A DNA stretch of 13,059 bases from Thermoplasmatota archaeon (lineage in GTDB: Archaea; Thermoplasmatota; Penumbrarchaeia; Penumbrarchaeales; Penumbrarchaeaceae). The notes below the pieces were generated by a model that was given only the letters and a program-made list of their open reading frames with translations, ran no database searches and was not told the origin of the DNA. The stretch is from positions 1 through 13,059 of the forward strand of contig JAFGJI010000084.1 in the NCBI GenBank assembly GCA_016929175.1, given 5' to 3'. The translations under genes were made by a program, and so were the position numbers. Position 1 is the stretch's first letter. The number at the start of each line of letters is the position of its first letter. This document shows, one piece after another, positions 1 to 5,962 of this stretch.

Positions 1-1180
1 CCGTGTAGACCGTTGTGAAGTTTATTGTGTCATTCACGGTTGGATGTTGAGGCGAATGCGTCCCGGCGGACAGGTATGGGTCTCTCGGGGGTTGTGAGGT
101 TCCATTGCCGACCGTGAAATGATGGATGGGGGTCGAATCATTGGCCCCATAGATATCATAAGTTGAGAAGAAATATACATAGGTCCCGTTCGAGGGGGCA
201 TTGATTGTTGCGGAGCAGTTCACTCCCCGGGTGTAGTTCCCTGGAACCACGGAGGTGTTCACACAGATCTTTGGTGTGCTGATGTTCGTTGTGTGGTAAT
301 AAAGCCAGACTCCCATGGGGGCATCATCATTCTGATCGGAATACGTAACCCAGAAAGTCGTTCTCTGCCCTGAATGGGGGTTACTTGGGGACATGCCGGC
401 TCCGGAGAGAACGGGAGGGGAATTCTGTGATACATTGCTTGCCACGTAAAGCGAGTACATGCCGGTCGAGGGCAGGTTCACCGTAACGTTCTGCTGGTCG
501 ACGGCAGTGAACTTGTAATAGAAGTAACCTGCATGGAGCATCAGGAACTTCGAACAGGTGACCCCGGACGTGAAGTTCGATCCGGACAGTATCATGTGGT
601 ATGTCTGATTGCTAGGTGACATCGAGGGATCGTGAAGAATGAGAAGGACATGCCTTGGCGACGAGCCGTTCGTATGTTTGTACATCACCGAGAAGTTCAC
701 ACCGGTGGTGTTCAACGGTCTTGAAGGAGTGAATGTCGCATTATATAGATGAGGGCCGGAGATCCTTGGCTGAACGGTGAGGGAATGGGTGCCGTTGCCC
801 GGATTCACGGCGTACTCCCTCAGGACATTGTGGGTAAAGAAATAATAATTGTACGTGCCGGCCGCAAGGCAGGTCGTGTAGAAGAACTTCACGCCTGTGG
901 AATATGTGGAGTTCACTTCCATTATTTCCGTCATATTGTGGGATGTGCTCACGATCACCAGAGACACGAATAGAGGGGCATCACCATCGACATCCCTGTA
1001 GATAACGGAGAAATTCAAAAGAGTGTCAGGATAGCCGGTTGAAGGAGTAACTGTACCGCTGGTAAGCGTGGGGGGGCTTGCTTTCGTCGGTCCTGCGTCG
1101 GCCTGTTCCATGACCAACAGGGTCGAATTCAACATCAATAACACGAGCGTCAGAGAAAAGGTTCCCTTCCAAGACAGCAT
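1..1180 (-). CDS. Secreted Ig-like repeat surface protein, 3' end missing
   Basis: The minus strand reads open from an ATG at 1180 to the window edge, giving 393 codons without a stop, so the gene continues to the left. The start has an SD-like AGGTGAT just upstream and a TATA-like box 40-50 nt upstream. Residues 1-28 form a signal peptide (MLSWKGTFSLTLVLL, then an ADA-type cleavage region). The rest consists of beta-rich units of about 105-110 residues beginning near 38, 144, 256 and 369. Each opens with a P-S-x-P/T segment followed by N/T-F-x-V-x-Y, and two carry a D-x-D/N-x-D-A-P loop (YRDVDGDAP, YSDQNDDAP). Units 1-3 each hold a conserved Cys near the middle. About 21 N-x-S/T sequons lie in the mature part. 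The protein is probably an outward-facing, heavily glycosylated surface protein of unknown ligand. I do not recognise a named family; PKD-like or other Ig-like folds are possible. Confidence 0.85.
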   Translation of the reverse strand, partial: MLSWKGTFSLTLVLLMLNSTLLVMEQADAGPTKASPPTLTSGTVTPSTGYPDTLLNFSVIYRDVDGDAPLFVSLVIVSTSHNMTEIMEVNSTYSTGVKFFYTTCLAAGTYNYYFFTHNVLREYAVNPGNGTHSLTVQPRISGPHLYNATFTPSRPLNTTGVNFSVMYKHTNGSSPRHVLLILHDPSMSPSNQTYHMILSGSNFTSGVTCSKFLMLHAGYFYYKFTAVDQQNVTVNLPSTGMYSLYVASNVSQNSPPVLSGAGMSPSNPHSGQRTTFWVTYSDQNDDAPMGVWLYYHTTNISTPKICVNTSVVPGNYTRGVNCSATINAPSNGTYVYFFSTYDIYGANDSTPIHHFTVGNGTSQPPRDPYLSAGTHSPQHPTVNDTINFTTVYT

Positions 1181-1222
1181 GATATCACCTATGGATGTTC
1201 TTTGAACTTCACTTTTCTAATC

Positions 1223-1233
1223 AATATAAAAGG
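1223..1233 (-). promoter_or_regulatory. TATA/BRE-like promoter for the secreted repeat protein
   Basis: On the minus strand the segment reads CCTTTTATATT, a good archaeal TATA box with flanking bases. Its centre lies near 1227, which predicts transcription starting near 1200. That leaves a leader of about 20 nt carrying the AGGTGAT ribosome-binding site just ahead of the ATG at 1180. Confidence 0.5.
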
Positions 1234-1295
1234 ATCATCATGTCCTATACTAAAAATATACCAAATGAGATGGATTTATACCAGATATCACAAAA

Positions 1296-1304
1296 CATAT
1301 TTAT
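1296..1304 (+). promoter_or_regulatory. TATA-like box for the STAND regulator (leaderless)
   Basis: CATATTTAT is centred about 28 nt upstream of the ATG at 1329, which predicts a transcript starting at or within a few bases of the start codon. A second TATA-like element (TTTATA at 1275-1280) would give a leader of about 25 nt instead. The only purine-rich site before the ATG (GAGGG, 1324-1328) abuts it and is too close to act as a normal Shine-Dalgarno, which favours leaderless initiation. Confidence 0.45.
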
Positions 1305-1325
1305 CGTGATCCCCGGCATTCACGA
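1304..1325. promoter_or_regulatory. Inverted repeat over the regulator start, candidate operator
   Basis: Two perfect 6-bp arms, TCGTGA (1304-1309) and TCACGA (1320-1325), are separated by 10 bp. The arms lie between the TATA box and the start codon of the winged-helix regulator, over the predicted transcription start. The 16-bp spacing between arm centres (about 1.5 helical turns) is compatible with a dimeric protein. The position suggests autoregulation, but no binding is shown by the sequence. Confidence 0.3.
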
Positions 1326-1328
1326 GGG

Positions 1329-4052
1329 ATGGGAAAAGAGAAAGGTCTCATCAGGGTTCCCGTGCACAGAAGGATCATGCTGTATCTTTGGGACCAGATG
1401 TCATCGGAGGAGGATTACGAGGTGCCCGATACTGTCACCCAGAGGGGGATCGGGCGTGAGCTTTCTCTGAGGCAGACACATGTCTCCAGAGCCCTTTCGG
1501 AGCTTAGCGGGGATGGGTTTGTAAGGAGCAGGACAGCCCACATACATGGAGAGGGGAGAAGAAAGAAGGTCTATTTCCTTACAAAGAAAGGCTCGGCAGA
1601 GACAAAGAGGTATACCGAGGAGATGGACGATCTGAAGCTCCCCCTTAGGTCCAGGGACGGCTACCTTAAGCTGCAACCCGTTTCCACGATCCTGAAGACC
1701 CTCTCCAGAGCGGAAGGGAAGCCTGTGTCCCTTTCCGACCTTGTTAACAGGTTCTACGATGGCAGCGAGGTGCATCTCGGACAGAGAACCACTCCTGAAA
1801 GGGCCCTCAGGAACATACCCATGAACGAAAGGTTCTTCGGGAGACAGGACGAACTGAAGATGATATCACGATGGATCGAGGACGAGATCAACTTCATCTC
1901 CGTGGTATCGATCGCCGGACAGGGGAAGACATCGCTTCTGGCTGAATTCGCATCAAAGAACACCGAAAGACCCGTGGTCTGGTACACACTGGACGAATGG
2001 ACAAGGCCTATCGGTATTCTGGAGGATGTCGCAAGGGTATTTGAACATCTTGGCGAGAGCTCATTGATGGAATATCTGATAGGGCCGGCAGAACCCAACA
2101 ATGACGAAGCGGCATTCCGTCTGGTGAAAGACCTCAAGAGGTCCGATCTGGTCATCATTCTGGACGACGTTCATAAAAACCTGAAAGTGATGGAACTCCT
2201 CTCGATAATAAAGCAGAGACTACTTCCCGGCTCTAGGACCACCATCCTCACAGGATCCCGTATAAGGCCTTCCTTTTACGGAAGAAAGGACCTTCAGGAC
2301 AACGGCAGGGTACGGGAGATAGAGCTGCTGGGGCTTGACCCGGTCAGTGCGGGCAAGCTACTGACGGTCAGGGGGGTTCCTCGGGAAGAACATGAACTTG
2401 CCTACAGGAAGACCTCCGGGCATCCACTCGCTCTTGAACTATATACTACTGGCTCGGACATAGACGGCTACCTGTGGGAAGAGGTCACAAGGAACCTGGA
2501 ACCTAAGGAAATGGAAGTGCTCGATCTGGCAAGTATATACCGATACCCCATGCCCGCTGAAGCTTTTTTCCCTGGAGGGGTCCCTGATAGGGGCCTCATC
2601 GATAGACTCGCTGAGCGCGTTCTTCTCAGGCGGTTCGTTGACGGAAACCTGGTGATACACGATCTGCTTAAAGAGCATCTCAGAGAGAGAATGACACCAA
2701 TGGAAATGGAGAAATATATCGTAGCTGCGATCGATTTCCTTTCCACGAGGGGTTCCGAGAAGGACATCCTTCACCGGATCGCACTTCTTTGTGAGCATGA
2801 CCGAGATGAGCTCACGGATGTCCTTCTAAGGGAAGGGGACTTCCTGGTCAGCAGGGGGCACCAAGAGTTACTCGATATGGTTCAAAGGATCGATCCAAAG
2901 ATGTTGAAGGGAGTCGACCTGGTAAGGTATCTGAACCTGTTCTCCGAGCTGAACGTCAGGGAGGGAGACCCCGCCTCGGCCGATATCAGGATAAAGAGAG
3001 CGCTCGAGGAATGCGACAGGATACTTCTTTCCGGGGGACGGGAAAAAGGAGAGGTCCTCCCCCTGGTCTCGAAGCTTCTTTTCAGGTCGGGGGAGATCTC
3101 GAGGGCAAACGGAGTCCATTCACAGGTCATAGAGGCCCAGAGGAAGAACGTTTCCTATAACAGAAGATACGGCAGCAGACCGGGACTAGGGAAAGCCCTT
3201 AACAATCTTGCCGTTGCATACCTTGAAAGGGGGGAGATTGACAAAGCGTTGGAGTCCTTTCACGAAGCACATGGTCTGCTAGAAGAGAGCGGGGAACCCG
3301 GTTCGAGAGCGTTCGTGGAGGCTTCGATAGCGGATGCATACATCATCAAGAGGGACCACGTGAAAGCGAGGAAGTTTCTGAAGAAGGCCTCATCTTACGA
3401 TTCCAGAATCCCGGCTATCAATGGGAAGCTTACAAGGAGGACCGGTCTGTGCCGGTCAAGCCTGGGAGACCTCGAAGATGCCCTGAGGGACCTCCAGAGG
3501 TCCTATGCGTCCTTTGTGGAAGCAGGTGACAGGGAATCCATGATATGGGTCCTATTGGACCTTCATACCCTGTCGAGGAAAATGAAGAACAAGAGAGCGG
3601 CCATGGAATACCTGGAAAGAGCATACTCCGGTATAAAACGCCTCAAAGGAGCTTCGGAAAGCAGCGGAGAACTTCTACTTCATTGCTACAGAACAAGGTT
3701 CAGTTTCATGACCGAGGAGGAGTGCGGGAGTATCGACGCCGCGGCAAGGGAGCTTGCAGATGTCCTGATCTCGGTGATGGGGCCTAAGAGGTCCGTTGTC
3801 TATCTTGATTCGATGATAAAGGAGGTGGAGGACCGCAACCATATCCTGACCATCTTGAAATATTTCGAGAAAATGACCTGGACGAAGGATGAAACCAAAG
3901 GATCCCTTGTCGTTTCCCTGCGGCGGGCCGAGCTTCTGCTTGAGGTGGGCAGGAGGGATGAAGTCGAAGAGCTGCTGAACAGGATAGTTGAAAAGGGCAA
4001 TAGGACGGGATTCACCAAGGCGGTCAGGAAGGCGAGGTCACTGTTGCGGTAA
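1329..4052 (+). CDS. Winged-helix / STAND NTPase / TPR transcription regulator
   Basis: This 907-residue cytoplasmic protein is probably a ligand- or partner-sensing regulator in which nucleotide switching controls DNA binding. Residues 8-97 form a winged helix of MarR/ArsR-like type, with recognition-helix region LRQTHVSRALSEL and a basic wing (GEGRRKK). A linker (about 98-165) leads to RFFGRQDEL, the usual entry to STAND ATPases. Walker A is SIAGQGKT (194-201, Lys200) and Walker B is VIILDD (Asp279-280). A sensor-like TILTGSR (305-311), the SGHPLAL loop (363-369) and a second winged helix ending in an MHD-like IHD (443-445) follow. Residues from about 500 are helical with TPR units, clearest at 624-653, 661-691 and 701-772. 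The order resembles MalT/NB-ARC proteins, but with the DNA-binding domain at the N-terminus. Walker A has Ser in place of the first Gly. The start fits the leaderless promoter and keeps helix 1 intact. It is divergent from the secreted repeat gene, a possible target. Confidence 0.88.
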   Translation: MGKEKGLIRVPVHRRIMLYLWDQMSSEEDYEVPDTVTQRGIGRELSLRQTHVSRALSELSGDGFVRSRTAHIHGEGRRKKVYFLTKKGSAETKRYTEEMDDLKLPLRSRDGYLKLQPVSTILKTLSRAEGKPVSLSDLVNRFYDGSEVHLGQRTTPERALRNIPMNERFFGRQDELKMISRWIEDEINFISVVSIAGQGKTSLLAEFASKNTERPVVWYTLDEWTRPIGILEDVARVFEHLGESSLMEYLIGPAEPNNDEAAFRLVKDLKRSDLVIILDDVHKNLKVMELLSIIKQRLLPGSRTTILTGSRIRPSFYGRKDLQDNGRVREIELLGLDPVSAGKLLTVRGVPREEHELAYRKTSGHPLALELYTTGSDIDGYLWEEVTRNLEPKEMEVLDLASIYRYPMPAEAFFPGGVPDRGLIDRLAERVLLRRFVDGNLVIHDLLKEHLRERMTPMEMEKYIVAAIDFLSTRGSEKDILHRIALLCEHDRDELTDVLLREGDFLVSRGHQELLDMVQRIDPKMLKGVDLVRYLNLFSELNVREGDPASADIRIKRALEECDRILLSGGREKGEVLPLVSKLLFRSGEISRANGVHSQVIEAQRKNVSYNRRYGSRPGLGKALNNLAVAYLERGEIDKALESFHEAHGLLEESGEPGSRAFVEASIADAYIIKRDHVKARKFLKKASSYDSRIPAINGKLTRRTGLCRSSLGDLEDALRDLQRSYASFVEAGDRESMIWVLLDLHTLSRKMKNKRAAMEYLERAYSGIKRLKGASESSGELLLHCYRTRFSFMTEEECGSIDAAARELADVLISVMGPKRSVVYLDSMIKEVEDRNHILTILKYFEKMTWTKDETKGSLVVSLRRAELLLEVGRRDEVEELLNRIVEKGNRTGFTKAVRKARSLLR

Positions 4053-4085
4053 GACATTGAACAGTTCTCAGAGTCACTAAGACCA

Positions 4086-4100
4086 AGTTTTTTCTTCTTC
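4086..4100 (+). terminator. T-rich terminator after the regulator gene
   Basis: About 35 nt after the stop codon there is a run of six T followed by CTTCTTC on the plus strand, flanked by GAAAAA that could pair with TTTTTC. Archaeal intrinsic termination relies mainly on such T-rich tracts. The remainder of the spacer (4053-4251) holds promoter elements and one doubtful minus-strand reading frame, nothing else I can support. Confidence 0.35.
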
Positions 4101-4224
4101 GAAAAAGATCCGGGCTTTCAAGTGTCCGGTGGCCTTGGTCGAGATGTCTTCGATTCCGACCAGCATCCCTTTGAGGGATACACCGAACAGTCTATATCCA
4201 ATGGTAAGGTATTTACTGGACAAG

Positions 4225-4232
4225 TTATATTC
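4225..4232 (+). promoter_or_regulatory. TATA-like box for the lipoprotein gene
   Basis: TTATATTC is centred about 24 nt before the ATG at 4252, consistent with a leaderless or nearly leaderless transcript. Between box and start lies the short palindrome ACCCC-G-GGGGT (4233-4243). An upstream alternative (TATTTACT, 4210-4217) would give a short leader in which GGGGGT could act as a weak ribosome-binding site. Confidence 0.35.
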
Positions 4233-4251
4233 ACCCCGGGGGTAAACTCTC

Positions 4252-4791
4252 ATGAAGCTGCAGTGGCTCGTTCCCATCGTCCTGTTGACAGCGGTCGCGA
4301 TCTCCGGATGTCTAGGAGGAGATGACGGGGGCGATGATGAACCAGATTACATAGTGAAGACAGATACCATGGACCTCACCGGAATACAGACTGGACTGGC
4401 CCAGGCAACGACGACGGATGTTTCCGCAGTGGTCCCGATCCCGCTCGATTACGACACGGTGATCAAGCTCCAGGTGAACATATCCATAGAGGACAACGAT
4501 GAGAGCACCGAAGCCGATTCCGTTGGCACGATGGAGCTCAGGGAGACTGGAGGGGAGGGGGGGAACTCCTCTTCAGTTAACGGCGGCAACACACCGGTCA
4601 GACAGCAGATCGTCGTCGAATGGCAGAACGGGGAATACCTTTCCACCCAATGGGAGCTGCACATCCCTGTCACCCTGAAAGCAGGGGAGGACCAATGGCC
4701 TGGCCCCTTCATATGGAGCGGTGTCCCGGACCGGGGTTTCGCATATTCCATACAGGTAACCTACGAGTACCACGCAGAGAACGAGGAGTAA
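4252..4791 (+). CDS. Small lipoprotein of unknown function
   Basis: The gene encodes 179 residues. The N-terminus is a lipoprotein signal peptide: MKLQW, a hydrophobic core and the lipobox ISGC, with Cys20 as the lipidated residue. A Gly/Asp-rich spacer (GGDDGGDDE) follows, typical of archaeal and bacterial surface lipoproteins. The mature domain (about residues 33-176) is predicted to be beta-rich, with alternating hydrophobic strands and one low-complexity Gly/Ser/Asn insert (about 99-112). It ends in an acidic tail, and the lipobox Cys is its only cysteine. I do not recognise the family. It should be tethered to the outer face of the cytoplasmic membrane. The next gene starts 45 nt downstream and also encodes a small membrane protein, so the two may be co-expressed, although a TATA-like element lies between them. 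Confidence 0.82.
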   Translation: MKLQWLVPIVLLTAVAISGCLGGDDGGDDEPDYIVKTDTMDLTGIQTGLAQATTTDVSAVVPIPLDYDTVIKLQVNISIEDNDESTEADSVGTMELRETGGEGGNSSSVNGGNTPVRQQIVVEWQNGEYLSTQWELHIPVTLKAGEDQWPGPFIWSGVPDRGFAYSIQVTYEYHAENEE

Positions 4792-4805
4792 GATGGCAGG
4801 CAAGA

Positions 4806-4814
4806 TCTAATATT
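4806..4814 (+). promoter_or_regulatory. Weak TATA-like element before the DUF4190-like gene
   Basis: TCTAATATT is centred about 26 nt ahead of the ATG at 4837, the spacing expected for a leaderless archaeal transcript. No Shine-Dalgarno site is visible before that ATG. Read-through from the lipoprotein gene is an alternative. Confidence 0.25.
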
Positions 4815-4836
4815 GCCAGGCACCTTTCCTGACACC

Positions 4837-5076
4837 ATGTCCAACAATGCGGCCTGGGTCTCGCTGATATCCGGTATCGTTGCTTTCCTGATACCCTTTA
4901 TCGGTCCTTTTCTTGCAGTTATTGCCATAATTGCCGGTTTCATCGGCAGGAAGAAGAAGCAGGCAAGGACCGCAGCCAACATCGGTCTGGTGCTCGGGAT
5001 CGTATGGTGGATCCTCGCGGTTATCACCTTCGTTCTGGCAAGTGTCTTTGGTCTTTTTAAAAAGATAGGCCTTTGA
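4837..5076 (+). CDS. DUF4190-like two-helix membrane protein
   Basis: I place the start at the ATG at 4837 (79 residues) rather than at the in-frame TTG at 4813. The TTG adds eight non-conserved residues and the ATG matches the spacing of the upstream TATA-like element. The protein has two hydrophobic segments, about residues 5-34 and 48-73, joined by a basic loop (RKKKQARTAAN). The last residues, LFKKIGL, are basic as well. The pattern of a Gly-rich first helix ending in G-x-x-G, a basic turn, then A-N-I-G-L-V-L-G-I opening the second helix, matches DUF4190-type small membrane proteins. Their biochemical role is unknown. By the positive-inside rule the loop should face the cytoplasm, with both ends outside or the second end near the membrane. 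It follows the lipoprotein gene closely, suggesting a shared envelope-related role. Confidence 0.72.
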   Translation: MSNNAAWVSLISGIVAFLIPFIGPFLAVIAIIAGFIGRKKKQARTAANIGLVLGIVWWILAVITFVLASVFGLFKKIGL

Positions 5077-5162
5077 AACCTTCCTCAACTTACGGAAAGG
5101 GGACAATAATATCCGTGGTAGGGTTCGATACAAGAACGGACCTGTGCTGAGGATCAGATCGT

Positions 5163-5189
5163 AGGGGTGGCACATATCGAGCCACCCCT
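5163..5189. terminator. Hairpin between convergent genes, likely bidirectional terminator
   Basis: AGGGGTGGC (5163-5171) and GCCACCCCT (5181-5189) form a perfect 9-bp GC-rich stem around a 9-nt loop. It lies 87 nt after the plus-strand membrane-protein gene and 50 nt after the minus-strand cysteine-rich gene, where either transcript could end. On the plus strand a pyrimidine-rich stretch follows. There is no long T-run directly after the stem, so it may instead block read-through or protect a 3' end. Confidence 0.45.
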
Positions 5190-5239
5190 TATCCTCTCTT
5201 CTGATGTGGGGGTGTTTCTGTTAGGATAGTCTGGTCCGA

Positions 5240-5842
5240 CTATCTGCAGTGGTATTCGGCGACGATAGCGGAAGTTGAATTGCAGCCGTAGCATCCGGTT
5301 ATGTACAGGTTCTCGACGCTCTCGATGGAGACGAAGAACAGGTCGAAGTGACCGATCCCGTCCTCCCAGCCGTTGCATCGATTGAAGGCCACAGCCCATA
5401 CGTCCTCCCCTTTCCAGAGGCATTTCTCCGCGTATGTGGGGATCCTGTTGGGTCTTTCGTCCATATCGTCGTATGTCTCTTCGATGCAGTATCCAAGGAT
5501 GGTCCCGTTCTCCCCAAGGTCATCGGCCTTCTCCTCCATGACCTCCATGAGCCTGTCACGGAGCGCGGCGGACATATCGGAACCCGTGTATGCCGCGGAA
5601 AATCGATCATGTACCCCATGGTAAGGGACGCTGTAAGGGCTGCCGGAGTAGTCCGTGGAAGTGACATTGACCTCGGGGGAGACCCTGAGGTCTTCGGGGG
5701 TGCCGTCGGGGTTGATCGTGCCTCCCTGGTCCACGGGGATGAGATCGATACAACCGGTCACTGCCACCACCCCTATCACCAACACTGCATTGACGAGAAC
5801 CAGCAGCCACGGCCATATTGGAGAGCTATTCTCTTCTTTCAT
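5240..5842 (-). CDS. Membrane-tethered cysteine-rich exported protein
   Basis: This gene encodes 200 residues of unrecognised family. Residues 1-30 form a hydrophobic export segment (core WLLVLVNAVLVIGVVAV) that ends in VTGC. Cys31 therefore fits a lipobox, and the protein is either a lipoprotein or held by an uncleaved N-terminal helix. A polar, Pro/Gly-rich stretch (32-75) precedes a helical segment (about 90-110). The C-terminal 85 residues contain six cysteines (119, 141, 156, 184, 187, 199), including a C-x-x-C pair at 184-187. These could form three disulfides or bind a metal. Several Trp, Asp and Glu residues lie between them. The ATG at 5842 has a weak GGGGT site upstream and a clear TATA box at 5882-5889, so it probably has its own transcript although it follows the large surface-protein gene on the same strand by 120 nt. 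Confidence 0.78.
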   Translation of the reverse strand: MKEENSSPIWPWLLVLVNAVLVIGVVAVTGCIDLIPVDQGGTINPDGTPEDLRVSPEVNVTSTDYSGSPYSVPYHGVHDRFSAAYTGSDMSAALRDRLMEVMEEKADDLGENGTILGYCIEETYDDMDERPNRIPTYAEKCLWKGEDVWAVAFNRCNGWEDGIGHFDLFFVSIESVENLYITGCYGCNSTSAIVAEYHCR

Positions 5843-5881
5843 GGATACCCCTTACGATGACAGACAGGTATCTTTCGGAAG

Positions 5882-5889
5882 ATTATATA
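5882..5889 (-). promoter_or_regulatory. TATA box for the cysteine-rich exported protein
   Basis: On the minus strand the segment reads TATATAAT, centred about 45 nt before the ATG at 5842. It predicts a start near 5860 and a leader of about 20 nt. A perfect 6-bp inverted repeat, GATACC (5844-5849) with GGTATC (5867-5872), spans that predicted start and leader. Confidence 0.5.
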
Positions 5890-5962
5890 GCGAGTTTGGA
5901 ACAGCTCTTGGACAGCATCGAACCAGGCAACCATCGTGAGTGATGCCGTTCACCGTATATCT

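Noticed and set aside
1070..1076. G7 tract (C7 in the coding strand) near the signal peptide of the secreted repeat protein, possible phase-variation slip site
   Set aside because: Equal G7 tracts occur at 4557-4563, 9551-9557 and 12592-12598 in unrelated genes. Seven bases is short for programmed slippage, so this looks like base composition.
1195..1470. Plus-strand open frame of 91 codons overlapping the regulator start
   Set aside because: It is out of frame with the well-supported 907-residue gene, begins inside the divergent promoter region and has no protein features.
5115..5165. tRNA-like T-arm motif (GGTTCGATAC)
   Set aside because: The flanking bases do not pair as a T-stem, and no acceptor, D or anticodon arms can be built around it.
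4807..5175. Minus-strand open frame of 122 codons opposite the DUF4190-like gene
   Set aside because: It lies antisense to a gene with clear membrane-protein features, has low-complexity polar composition and extends into the hairpin; no start signals.
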